DNA from: Campylobacteraceae bacterium
GTDB lineage: Bacteria > Campylobacterota > Campylobacteria > Campylobacterales > Sulfurovaceae
Length of the DNA: 64,000 bases
Direction: 5' to 3'
Assembly: GCA_027024155.1 (NCBI GenBank)
Contig: JALVTE010000080.1
Location: 36,218 to 100,217 of the forward strand
Shown: positions 1 to 8,593 of the stretch, in pieces
Position numbering within the stretch: the stretch's first letter is position 1
Layout: each line of letters opens with the position of its first letter
Program-made: the position numbers and the translations under genes
The notes under the pieces: generated by a model
The model's database searches: none
The model's input: the letters and a program-made list of their open reading frames with translations, nothing else
Told to the model about the DNA's origin: nothing

Positions 1-127
1 TGTTGTATTATAATCTGCTCCATCTTTTAATAGTTTTACTGTTATACCTGCAACTCCCGCCTCTCCACTATCTTGGATTCCATTTGCGTTTGTATCTTCC
101 CATACTTTATCGCCTAAGCATACTGTT
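1..127. repeat. Long direct repeat, copy 1 (within SdrD_B domain)
   Basis: Bases 1-127 match 1051-1177 base for base and may continue left of the window. The offset is 1050 bp, exactly 350 codons, so the copy is in frame and spans three SdrD_B domains. The match ends at 127/1177, where the following bases differ. Confidence 0.9.
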
Positions 128-3100
128 GGTGCTGGTTTATACATACCCGCATCTACATCTGTATTATCTTCACCGCTTGTTACTGTTATGCTATCACTTA
201 CACCACTGCTATCTACATCACTATCTTTACTTGTATCGCTTCCTGCACCTTTTGTGGTGAATGCTTCATAATCGCTTGGTTTATCTACTTTTATTTTATA
301 ATCATCTGGGTTTAAGTTACAGAATTGGTAATTACCATTACTATCTGTTGTAGTTGAGTTTAACTCATTACCTGTACTATCTAGTAAGTGTATAGTAACA
401 TTTGCAATACCTGCTTCATTACTATCTTGGATACCATTTTTATCTGTATCATCCCATACTCTATCACCTATACAAGCACTCTTATATATACCTGCATCTA
501 TTGTCATATTATCATCTGTAGCTACTGTTGCAGGAGCTATTTTACTTGATGGGTCTACATCACTATCTTTACTATCATCACTCCCTTGATTTACTGGAGA
601 TATTTGGTAGTTTGCATCTGGTGTTATTTTTACTTGGTAATTTGTGTTTGCATCTAAATCACAGAATTCATACTTACCACCATTTGCTGTATTAACACTA
701 CTTAATGTGTTACCACTATTATCTAATAGTTCTACTTTTACGCCATCAACTCCTACTTCATTACTATCTTGGATACCATTTGCGTTGCTATCAACCCATA
801 CGAAGTCACCTAAGCAAGGCATTTTATAAATACCCATATCTATATTTAAGTTATCACTATCACCATCATTAATTGTAATATCTGCACTCTCACCATTTGT
901 TGGGTTTGCGTCAGAATCTTTTGCGTCATCGCTTCCTGCTTTTTCTGGGCTTATTGCGTAGTGTGCTGGTAGGCTTGATTTATCGAATACTATTTTATAT
1001 GTTGCTGATTGTAAGTTACAGAATTTATACTCACCACTGCTATCGGTTGTTGTTGTATTATAATCTGCTCCATCTTTTAATAGTTTTACTGTTATACCTG
1101 CAACTCCCGCCTCTCCACTATCTTGGATTCCATTTGCGTTTGTATCTTCCCATACTTTATCGCCTAAGCATACTGTTATATCTTTGAAACCAAAATCTAA
1201 ACTATGGTCATTTGAACCAGCTGTTGCTATATTAGAAGAGTTAATCTCTACCTCATCATCACTATTATTAACTACACCATCACTATCTATCTTATCATTC
1301 AAGCCACTGTTTGAGTCAGTTGGCATTAAATCGCTTAAAGCGCTCTGTTGGTTTGAACCTGTTGCATTTGGAATACGAACAATACAATCACTACTATTTG
1401 CTTGTAGCTGAGTTATATTATACTTTTGGCTATCTGTATCAGTTCCATTTGGGTCATTAGAGAATATATAGTAACCACCATTTGCAGTAGTAGCTTCTGA
1501 AGCGATATCTCCTCCACACACCAACTGCACAGTTACACCATCAATTCCATCTTCATCTGCATCTTGAATACCATTTTTATTTGTATCTTTCCATACGCGG
1601 TTACCAACTTCAATAGGTGCAGCTGCTGTAATTAACTCAACATCACCAAGTCCAGCTCCTTTTGTATTTAAATCATTATCATTTGCTGTAGATATTTGAT
1701 ATACATTAACTCTATCACCCTGATTAGATGACACTCTATTAGTGTTATACCACTGAAAACCTTGATTAAAATTACCCTCTATTGCATCAAAAGTTGTTAC
1801 CAAAATTTGCGAACTTCCCATTGCAGTTACTACAGAACCCAAATTGTTTTCTAAATGGTGCGCTTCGTTATTGCTTGTATCATCATATTGAGAAGAGTAA
1901 TCTTTATAGTAAAATTCACCAACGCCACCAGGTCCATCATCTGATTTTGCACGGTCATCAGGGCTGTCATTTAATTTTGCTTCATTATCATCATGTGCAA
2001 TTTGGCAACCATCTTCTCCCTCTACTAAATAGCCAGAATCTGTTTTACATAAATGCAGAGTATCTCCGGCAGAATCTACAGAAAAAGTCTGATTAATTCC
2101 TGTATCTGCTGGGTAATTATCTAAGTCTAATTGTTCAGCAAATCTATCTAAAAAGCCTAATATCATATCTCCATTTGAATCAAAAGTAATGTCACTTAAT
2201 ATTGGTTGAGGACATGAATACTCTCCACCATTAGAGTTTCGACCAAGTGCATTACCTAACTCATCCCAACTAGTAGCCCATCTATTCCAATTAGATTGTG
2301 AACCCAAAGAGCAAGTTCCTGCACTTACTGTATATTGAGAACTCTCTCTTGGGTATGTTAATGGAAAATCTTTAACCTTATTAAAAGTACCAATAGGGTT
2401 AAGTGGATTAAAGCTTAAGATATAAGCATGAACTGCTGCATTTGAAGTATCTTGCGTACTATCGCAAACAACACCTACATACCCTTTGCCATTATGAAAT
2501 GACAATGCCCACGGTCTAAACTCTCCATCACAAGTTCCTAAAGATGAAAAATCAATATTGTAATGAGAGACTAAAGAGCCATCTATTGCACCACTTGTTG
2601 GTAAAGAATCAGGATTACTAATATCTATTTTAATTAAAGATTTTTGATTTAAGTTTACAACCCATAGGGCTTTACCACTCTCATCAACATCAGCATCTCC
2701 AAAACCAACTTCTCCAACCTTTCCAAAAGCATCTATATCATAAGATCTACTATTAGATACATTTGTTGTTAAGGCATTTGGATTAGAAGTAGTTACATTT
2801 CCATCGATAACCTCTCTTGTTACTGTACCAGTATCTATATCTCCAGCATCTCCATTTGCAGGGCTTACATTATTAAGTGTAAAACCGCCTATATAGCTAC
2901 CACCTTTTGTTCCATCATATTTAACCATATATATACCATCAACAGGTACATCTTGCTCCCCAGCTCCTGTGTCTGGTCTAACTAACTCGCCTAAACCTGA
3001 ATGTCTCTTAAGAAATGCAGACTCATAAAGAACACCACTATCTTTTTGATAAGCAGCACCCCATACCGTTCCTATTTTATCAAACGATACATCCTCAGTT

Positions 3101-3624
3101 ACAGCAGGTTGTGCTTTCCCTGTTGCATCGTAAGGAAGAGAGAATAGAGCGTAGTTTTTATTACTTGTACTAGCAGCAGAAGCCCAAGGTCTCTGTGCAG
3201 ATGCAGCAAAAGCTGTTTTATCTAAACCAGAGTTATACTCACTTGGATTATGTACAGCAAAATCTACATCGCTATCTCCATCATTCACAAATCGTACAGA
3301 AGAGTTATTAACACTATTTGATGGACTCTCTTTTAAGTAACTTGGAATATTACTAAACTCCACTCTAACTCGCCCACTAAGTCCTTGCAGAACATAACTA
3401 CCATCGCTAGCCGTTGTAGCAGTAGCTTTATTACCTGAGCTATCAACCCCAGTAACACTAACTCCCGCAACACCTAATTCGTTAGAGTCTTTTACACCAT
3501 AACTATTTAAGTTTGTTCCATTTAGAGGTAAATCTTGAAAGACCACACCTCCTATGTCAGCATACACTATTGTGCTCAACAATAGCATAGAGTAACATAG
3601 TTTTTGTAATTTATCTGTTTTCAT
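1..3624 (-). CDS. SdrD_B-repeat surface protein, C-terminus beyond window
   Basis: The minus-strand frame is open from an ATG at 3624 to the window edge (1208 codons), so the C-terminus is missing. The N-terminus is a signal peptide (MKTDKLQKLC, then a hydrophobic stretch ending VYADIGG). Domain order: one SdrD_B-like Ig fold (about residues 22-95), a long central region of about 570 residues with propeller-like or SMP-like text (GDADVDESGKALWVVN), then at least five tandem SdrD_B domains, each opening with a motif like LGDKVWEDTNANGIQDSGE. These domains are the cell-wall or adhesin B repeats known from staphylococcal Sdr proteins and common in large secreted Gram-negative proteins. The ribosome site is AGGAAA just before the ATG. 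It lies downstream of the 3901-8402 cluster with a 276-bp gap that has its own promoter-like sequence. Role in adhesion or the surface layer is inferred. Confidence 0.85.
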   Translation of the reverse strand, partial: MKTDKLQKLCYSMLLLSTIVYADIGGVVFQDLPLNGTNLNSYGVKDSNELGVAGVSVTGVDSSGNKATATTASDGSYVLQGLSGRVRVEFSNIPSYLKESPSNSVNNSSVRFVNDGDSDVDFAVHNPSEYNSGLDKTAFAASAQRPWASAASTSNKNYALFSLPYDATGKAQPAVTEDVSFDKIGTVWGAAYQKDSGVLYESAFLKRHSGLGELVRPDTGAGEQDVPVDGIYMVKYDGTKGGSYIGGFTLNNVSPANGDAGDIDTGTVTREVIDGNVTTSNPNALTTNVSNSRSYDIDAFGKVGEVGFGDADVDESGKALWVVNLNQKSLIKIDISNPDSLPTSGAIDGSLVSHYNIDFSSLGTCDGEFRPWALSFHNGKGYVGVVCDSTQDTSNAAVHAYILSFNPLNPIGTFNKVKDFPLTYPRESSQYTVSAGTCSLGSQSNWNRWATSWDELGNALGRNSNGGEYSCPQPILSDITFDSNGDMILGFLDRFAEQLDLDNYPADTGINQTFSVDSAGDTLHLCKTDSGYLVEGEDGCQIAHDDNEAKLNDSPDDRAKSDDGPGGVGEFYYKDYSSQYDDTSNNEAHHLENNLGSVVTAMGSSQILVTTFDAIEGNFNQGFQWYNTNRVSSNQGDRVNVYQISTANDNDLNTKGAGLGDVELITAAAPIEVGNRVWKDTNKNGIQDADEDGIDGVTVQLVCGGDIASEATTANGGYYIFSNDPNGTDTDSQKYNITQLQANSSDCIVRIPNATGSNQQSALSDLMPTDSNSGLNDKIDSDGVVNNSDDEVEINSSNIATAGSNDHSLDFGFKDITVCLGDKVWEDTNANGIQDSGEAGVAGITVKLLKDGADYNTTTTDSSGEYKFCNLQSATYKIVFDKSSLPAHYAISPEKAGSDDAKDSDANPTNGESADITINDGDSDNLNIDMGIYKMPCLGDFVWVDSNANGIQDSNEVGVDGVKVELLDNSGNTLSSVNTANGGKYEFCDLDANTNYQVKITPDANYQISPVNQGSDDSKDSDVDPSSKIAPATVATDDNMTIDAGIYKSACIGDRVWDDTDKNGIQDSNEAGIANVTIHLLDSTGNELNSTTTDSNGNYQFCNLNPDDYKIKVDKPSDYEAFTTKGAGSDTSKDSDVDSSGVSDSITVTSGEDNTDVDAGMYKPAPTVCLGDKVWEDTNANGIQDSGEAGVAGITVKLLKDGADYNTT
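1051..1177. repeat. Long direct repeat, copy 2 (within SdrD_B domain)
   Basis: This is the partner of the repeat at 1-127. Both encode the start of an SdrD_B domain (LGDKVWEDTNANGIQD and the following strand). Identity at nucleotide level, while neighbouring domains differ, points to recent duplication or gene conversion. Confidence 0.9.
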
Positions 3625-3655
3625 TATTATTTCCTATTTTCCTAAAAATATAATA

Positions 3656-3672
3656 TACCCATAAAATGGGTA
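3656..3672. promoter_or_regulatory. Dyad in the leader of the SdrD_B gene
   Basis: A perfect 7-bp inverted repeat TACCCAT-AAA-ATGGGTA lies about 32 bp before the ATG at 3624. On the minus strand TATAAG- and TATATT-like boxes lie around it. It could be an operator or a small leader hairpin. The remainder of the 3625-3900 gap is AT-rich and I see no gene in it. Confidence 0.35.
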
Positions 3673-3900
3673 CTCTTATAATGACATAATATAGTTCTAT
3701 TCCTTAAAGTTTTATGATATATATACATTATATGGGTATCTTGAACTATATCTTAGTTTTCAAATGGCGTTATGGCATATTTTGGAGAGTTTTTATAAAA
3801 ATTAAATTTTTTTGGATATTTTTTGTATGTGCTACAAAATGTAACATATAGAAAATAATGCTTTGATTGTATTACTTTTTTATAAGAGCAAGAAAGTCTC

Positions 3901-4836
3901 TTATCTCTTAGGCTCTGCAATACTCCAAGTAGAATTAGTAGGATTATATGTAGCTATATATACAAATCTCTGTTTTTTATTTGTCTCTGCTACAAGAGAA
4001 TAGTTAAATTTTATCGCCTCTATTTTTAATCTATTTTTACCAATTACTCTAATTTTTCTAACTCTAAGTCTTGGGTTTGGTATCTCAAATAGTTTATTAG
4101 CTTTAGAGTCAATTTTATCTCCTTTAAAAGTAAATGTATAAACTCCATTATCTCTAGCGCTTCCAGCAATTAAATACTTAGCTCCTTTAGCATGCAAAAT
4201 ATTAACAGTTAAAGCATCAAATCCATCTATTCTGTTTATAATAGTTTTTGTTTTTGGATTAATTTGATAAATTACACCCTTTTGAGCTTTATAATTACTC
4301 TCATCTATACTACTAGCTATAAGCTCACCACTGTCACAATCGTAAACAATCGATATAAGTCCATAAGGGTTTGTAGGGTTTGGCTTAACATCATCTATTA
4401 CCATCCAACGACTCAATTTACCACTTTTGCTATCCATTTTATATATAGCTTTTTGCAAATTAAATGTAGAGGGGCGAACACTAATAAATGGATTAGGTGT
4501 TAAATAGATATTTCCATAATTATCTATTGTATAAGTACCAAGTGCATCAAAAACTTCCCACTCTTTTTTGTGTAAAACTTTGTTAAATCTAGCTCCGTAA
4601 TAGAATGCTATACCTTTATAATGCATTTGGCTTAAATCTATAATAGGTCTTTTAATTCCTAAACTATATAGAAATTGTGGTATTTTTGCACAACTTCGAA
4701 CTCTATTAAACTCTTTTAATTTAAAAGTTTTAGCAATCTCTTTTTTCTCAACTTTTGGGCTATCGTTTAGCAAAAAATAGCCTACCCCACCAAGAAGCAA
4801 CAATACAACTAAAATCGGCAATACTCTTTTCATCAA
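3901..4836 (-). CDS. Membrane-anchored protein of unknown function (possible beta-propeller)
   Basis: 311 aa. The N-terminus has a basic start, then one hydrophobic segment (residues 5-24, LPILVVLLLLGGVGYFLL) with no clear cleavage site, so it is probably an inner-membrane anchor with a periplasmic body. The body has repeated strand-turn text (GNIYLTPNP, GKLSRWMVIDD, GELIASSID, KGVIYQINPKTKTI, DNGVYTFTFKGDK) resembling blades of a YncE/SMP-30-type propeller, but I cannot name a family. It lies 45 bp downstream of the copper-amine-oxidase-like gene on the same strand and is likely co-transcribed with it. The SdrD_B gene follows. Confidence 0.75.
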   Translation of the reverse strand: MMKRVLPILVVLLLLGGVGYFLLNDSPKVEKKEIAKTFKLKEFNRVRSCAKIPQFLYSLGIKRPIIDLSQMHYKGIAFYYGARFNKVLHKKEWEVFDALGTYTIDNYGNIYLTPNPFISVRPSTFNLQKAIYKMDSKSGKLSRWMVIDDVKPNPTNPYGLISIVYDCDSGELIASSIDESNYKAQKGVIYQINPKTKTIINRIDGFDALTVNILHAKGAKYLIAGSARDNGVYTFTFKGDKIDSKANKLFEIPNPRLRVRKIRVIGKNRLKIEAIKFNYSLVAETNKKQRFVYIATYNPTNSTWSIAEPKR

Positions 4837-4858
4837 AATCCTTACACTACAAACTATT

Positions 4859-4893
4859 CACTAACCACTAACCCCTAACCCCTAATTACTAAT
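4859..4893. repeat. TTAG-type short tandem repeat at a gene 3' end
   Basis: On the minus (coding) strand this is a run of TTAGTAA/TTAGGGG/TTAGTGG units that starts inside the last codons and supplies the TAG stop of the 4882-6774 gene. Similar runs end the genes at 22251 and 35446. Confidence 0.55.
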
Positions 4894-6774
4894 AGGCACA
4901 AACTTAGGTCCTACAATACAAGGCCATACTCGCACACTTGGGTTACCGTTTTTATCTATTATGCTATCTGCCCAGCAATACTCTTCGCCTGCTTTATCGT
5001 CGTTTTGAATAGTTGGTACATACCAAATAACTGTATCAGTATTCTCTATTAACTCTTTATCTTTAGTATACTCTTCAGGACCATCATAGTCTAATTTACA
5101 GCAACTACCAAGGGTTAGTAAATCTTCGTTGCCTTCATCCTCTTTATATTTTGTTACATATACATCTTCGTTATCACCACGGCTATTGTCATGAAACTGT
5201 CCACGATTTGGCTCTATGTAGTAGCCCTCATTAGCATCTTCTGGACTAAATACTTTATAAAGATATTTATCATCAAGCATCTTCTCTTTACCTGTAGAGC
5301 GATACCCTTGCTCTATTTGCCAATCGTCCCAATCTTTGCCATTATATAGTGCAAAACGCTCTTTATTATCACTTAATTTAATATCTAATCTCATTACAGG
5401 ACGATAAATTGCTTTATCTGAACAACCTCTACCCATATTAATTGCAACAACTCTAAATGAGCCATCTTTATTAAATATAAACTTATTTTCATATCTATAA
5501 TTACAAGCCATTGGCCACTTTGGATTTCTGAAATCTTGTACTATATAAAAGCCTGTCACCTTGCCATTTTTATCTTTTATCTCTTTAATTTGTGGTCCAT
5601 TAAATGCCAACACAACCGAAGTAGAAAACATAGGACACCCCATTGCATCGTTGTATCCAAAGGTGTATTCATTATTAACACCCTTTATAAACTCTACCCT
5701 GTGCCCCGCCATCATTACTGGCTCTGTAGTATCTAATTTATCAGCACCCAAACCCTTATAAGCCACATGCCAATCTACAATTTTAAGACTTCTAGCAACA
5801 CTTTTACCCTTATATTTAATATCTCTAATCTCAAGCCCATCTGAGCCCGTTAAGTGGTACTTCATACTCCAGCCAAATTTTGTCAAGTTCGTATCTTTTT
5901 GGCAAAAGTTTTTCATAATATAGCGGTTTTCAAGTGTTCTCTCATCTATACAAGCAGGCGTATAGGTTTTGCCAAGCCCCGCCCACTTTGCAATAGCTAA
6001 TTTTAAATCGGTTAAATCGACAATAGCCCAAAGTGCTCTCTCTTTTTTATGGTCTGCAAATGTTGGTGCAACGCATAGATGATTCTTATCTTCGCATGGC
6101 GATTGCTCTAAATTAGAGCGAACATTTGCCATACTAATCTCGCTAGGCGTTGGCGTATGCCCCAACTCTTTAATAACCTTTGGGTTATTTAGTGCTATCT
6201 CTTTAGCAATATTGGTAAGTCTAGCACTAATATCAGGCTGAGAGTTAGCATATCTTTTTACCGATACAACCCTTTTAGCCTTAACATCAACAATAGCACG
6301 AGTAGTAGAGTTTAAAGCATAATTATACTTCTCTACAACATAACAAACAGAGCTTTTGCACTCTTTTTTACTCTTATCATCAAGAGTAGCAGATATAGCA
6401 GGCATTACTCTCATAATATCATTATGAAGCAACTTATTATCCATTTTAGTATCACTTAAAAACTCTTTACTCTTTAGAGCAACATTTTGAGCGACTACAC
6501 CATTATTATCCAGCTCAGATTTTTGAAGTGGAAGAGTAGATTTCCCCTTTTCGTAAAGCTTTTTTAAATCAGCTAAATACTCCTCTACTGCAGGAATTTT
6601 AGCAGCACTTTGCTCATCTGTATCGGGCATTATTACCTTTTTATCACTACTATCTAAGTTTTTATTAACTGTAGCAACTTTTACACTTTTGTGGCTTTTT
6701 TTATAATATAACCCACCAATAGCAAGCCCGCCAATAATTAAGAGAGCAAGCGCAATTTTATACTCATTTTTCAT
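4882..6774 (-). CDS. Copper amine oxidase-like protein, apparently degenerate, membrane-anchored
   Basis: 630 aa with one N-terminal membrane segment (residues 7-23) and many cysteines, so a periplasmic, disulphide-bonded body is likely. The order of motifs follows copper amine oxidases: a small N-terminal domain ending ALWAIVDLTDLKLAIAKW (247-264), GLEIRDIKYKGKSVAR (313-328), GYNDAMGCPMFSTSVV (373-388), GFYIVQDFRN (408-417), N-Y-R-Y (425-428) at the topaquinone site, FNKDGSFRV (434-442), MRLDIKL (461-467), VYVTKYKEDEGNED (538-551) and ENTDTVIWYV (577-586). The topaquinone-type Tyr426 remains, but the consensus Asp after it is Arg427. The H-x-H copper loop is replaced by AIYRPVM, and the third histidine region is also lost. 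Oxidase activity is therefore doubtful. The start abuts the upstream TraB gene with no gap. Family assignment rests on recalled motifs. Confidence 0.6.
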   Translation of the reverse strand: MKNEYKIALALLIIGGLAIGGLYYKKSHKSVKVATVNKNLDSSDKKVIMPDTDEQSAAKIPAVEEYLADLKKLYEKGKSTLPLQKSELDNNGVVAQNVALKSKEFLSDTKMDNKLLHNDIMRVMPAISATLDDKSKKECKSSVCYVVEKYNYALNSTTRAIVDVKAKRVVSVKRYANSQPDISARLTNIAKEIALNNPKVIKELGHTPTPSEISMANVRSNLEQSPCEDKNHLCVAPTFADHKKERALWAIVDLTDLKLAIAKWAGLGKTYTPACIDERTLENRYIMKNFCQKDTNLTKFGWSMKYHLTGSDGLEIRDIKYKGKSVARSLKIVDWHVAYKGLGADKLDTTEPVMMAGHRVEFIKGVNNEYTFGYNDAMGCPMFSTSVVLAFNGPQIKEIKDKNGKVTGFYIVQDFRNPKWPMACNYRYENKFIFNKDGSFRVVAINMGRGCSDKAIYRPVMRLDIKLSDNKERFALYNGKDWDDWQIEQGYRSTGKEKMLDDKYLYKVFSPEDANEGYYIEPNRGQFHDNSRGDNEDVYVTKYKEDEGNEDLLTLGSCCKLDYDGPEEYTKDKELIENTDTVIWYVPTIQNDDKAGEEYCWADSIIDKNGNPSVRVWPCIVGPKFVPISN

Positions 6775-7683
6775 CTACTTTAGCCTTTGAATATTAAAAC
6801 CTTTTTTTTCTAAATAGTATAATACACTCTTTTGACCTAAAAAATGCATAGCTCCAAAAGCAAATAGATATTTTTTATTTGGATTCTTGGATATAAGAGC
6901 ATCTATACGATTTGCCATACGCACATTTCTACTATATAAAAGTTTATCTAAATACCTATTTTTCAAATCTTCGCTAACCTTTGCAGTCGCCAGAGATTCT
7001 TTAAAGTTTTGTATAATAACTTTGCCATTACCTGTTATATAGTTATTTAAAAGTTGCTTAGTCTCATTTGGCTTTTTCTCTAAACTATCTAGCGTGGCAT
7101 TTAACATCTCTATTTGCTCTCTCTTATTAAAGCCTTCAAATACACTCAACTGCTCATCTATACTCTCTACTCCACCTGCACTTTTATTATTATCTCTTGC
7201 CCACTCATAAATTTGCATATCTAGTGGCTTAAATTTACGATATTTTATTTGATACTTCAATGCACCCAAAGTACTATAAACAGCCCATATTTTAAAATTA
7301 TTTAATTTTTTAGCACTTAAAAATGGGCTTATTTTTCTTAACTGTACATCTAAGCGTTTAAATGTATCTTTGGGCAAAACCTCTTGCAGAGTTTTATTAT
7401 CATCTCTCTTCATAGCCTGCATAGCTTTTATTTTTACACTATTATCCATTTTAATCTCTGTCTTTATAACATCACTATTTTTCATAACAGTTTTTAATTT
7501 AGAGCTAATAGTTAAATATGGATGCGGAATATGCATCGTTCCAAATAGATAAATTGTACTATCTCCTCTAGTTGCTTCCCATAAAAAAGGGGAGTAGTGC
7601 ATAACTTTACTAGCATTATTCTCCAAGCTACTCTTAGCAAAAAGTGCCCCAACAAATAGCACAATAATTAAAAGTTTTTTCAT
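6775..7683 (-). CDS. TraB/GumN family protein
   Basis: 302 aa with a cleavable-looking signal peptide (MKKLLIIVLFVGALFAKS). It carries the two family signatures: IYLFGTMHIPHP near the N-terminus (residues 44-55) and YLFAFGAMHFLGQKS near the C-terminus. This is the TraB/GumN/pheromone-shutdown fold (PF01963), often proposed to be a protease or hydrolase; its substrate is not known. The start overlaps the end of the M15 peptidase gene by 4 bp, and its stop abuts the copper-amine-oxidase-like gene, so the genes are translationally coupled. Confidence 0.85.
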   Translation of the reverse strand: MKKLLIIVLFVGALFAKSSLENNASKVMHYSPFLWEATRGDSTIYLFGTMHIPHPYLTISSKLKTVMKNSDVIKTEIKMDNSVKIKAMQAMKRDDNKTLQEVLPKDTFKRLDVQLRKISPFLSAKKLNNFKIWAVYSTLGALKYQIKYRKFKPLDMQIYEWARDNNKSAGGVESIDEQLSVFEGFNKREQIEMLNATLDSLEKKPNETKQLLNNYITGNGKVIIQNFKESLATAKVSEDLKNRYLDKLLYSRNVRMANRIDALISKNPNKKYLFAFGAMHFLGQKSVLYYLEKKGFNIQRLK

Positions 7684-8402
7684 TTTAAAATCTCCGGTCT
7701 ATACTCAAAATGCATTGTGTCATAGTGATACCACTTACCACCCCAAATAAAGCCATGTTTCTCAAATATTCGCACTATCTCATACGGAATTTTATTTTGG
7801 TAACGATACCCACCTTTACTCCAACGCCAATAAGCAGAGTACTTTACATTTATATCTATAGCCGCCCCAAACGAATGCACACTTAGCCGATTTGTCCCTG
7901 CAATATGACGCCACTTAAATGTACCGCCTATTGGGTGCAGATACTTTTTATACTTAGCAGGCAATCTATTTAATTCAGCCCTAACAGCACTTAAAGCATT
8001 CGCAACGCCATTAGCTCTAGTAACCAAAATATTCCCACCAAACCAAGGAATACGAACCAAATTTCGCTTAACTTCACTAGCACTATGCCCATAAAGCTCT
8101 TTAAAAAGTGGCTCAAAACGAATCCGCCCCGGGTCATCATTTAAAGGCATACCACTAACCCTACCGCGAGGGTACTTAAATCTAAACATATCCTCTATAT
8201 CAGGAGAGTTAAGCAGTTGCTTAAAACTCTTTTTCTTACCATCATCATAAACAAAACTTTTACCATTAGTTAAATAAATTCTATTATTATCACACTTAGC
8301 AATTTTAGAGTAAGCACTAACCAATTTAATAGCATTCAAATCACATTTAGCATAAGAAAACACAGTTATCACACTTATAAAAGTCATAATTTTTTTCAAC
8401 AT
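7680..8402 (-). CDS. M15 family metallopeptidase (D-Ala-D-Ala carboxypeptidase-like)
   Basis: 240 aa with a signal peptide (MLKKIMTFISVITVFSYA). The C-terminal half has the M15/VanY zinc site: SVHSFGAAIDIN (His176, Asp183) and WYHYDTMHFEYRPE (His231). Enzymes of this family trim peptidoglycan stem peptides or link peptides in the periplasm. It is the first gene of the minus-strand cluster that continues through TraB, the amine-oxidase-like protein and a membrane-anchored unknown. The next gene upstream diverges, so the promoter should lie just right of 8402. Confidence 0.85.
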   Translation of the reverse strand: MLKKIMTFISVITVFSYAKCDLNAIKLVSAYSKIAKCDNNRIYLTNGKSFVYDDGKKKSFKQLLNSPDIEDMFRFKYPRGRVSGMPLNDDPGRIRFEPLFKELYGHSASEVKRNLVRIPWFGGNILVTRANGVANALSAVRAELNRLPAKYKKYLHPIGGTFKWRHIAGTNRLSVHSFGAAIDINVKYSAYWRWSKGGYRYQNKIPYEIVRIFEKHGFIWGGKWYHYDTMHFEYRPEILK

Positions 8403-8508
8403 CTAACCCTTTCACAAACTCATACGTTTTTTGTATTATACCACTTTATCATTTGAATTAAAGCCCCTTAAGTATAAGCAAATTTTGCAATGATATAATA
8501 GAGTAAAG

Positions 8509-8547
8509 CTATAACCAAATAAAAGGGTCAGGTAACAACCCACTACC
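8509..8547. repeat. Left inverted repeat of the RAYT element
   Basis: Contains an outer CTATAACCAA block and an inner 23-bp block starting GGGTCAGGT. It can itself fold through GGGT/ACCC. The core GGGTCAGGT recurs in the palindrome at 37631-37697. Confidence 0.8.
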
Positions 8548-8561
8548 CTTAAACTACAACT

Positions 8562-8570
8562 TGCTATAAT
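8562..8570 (+). promoter_or_regulatory. Extended -10 promoter of the transposase
   Basis: TGCTATAAT, a perfect extended -10 box, ends 23 bp before the ATG at 8594. No clear -35 is needed with the TGn extension. Confidence 0.5.
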
Positions 8571-8593
8571 ATTCCTTAAAAAAGAGAATTATT

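Noticed and set aside
1-1190. Regularly spaced repeats resembling a CRISPR array
   Set aside because: The repeats are about 350 bp or 1050 bp apart, lie in an open coding frame and encode SdrD_B domains; no unique spacers or cas genes.
3-1411. Plus-strand leucine/tyrosine-rich frames opposite the SdrD_B repeats
   Set aside because: They are antisense shadows of a strong minus-strand coding frame and have repeat-derived low complexity, with no ribosome sites.
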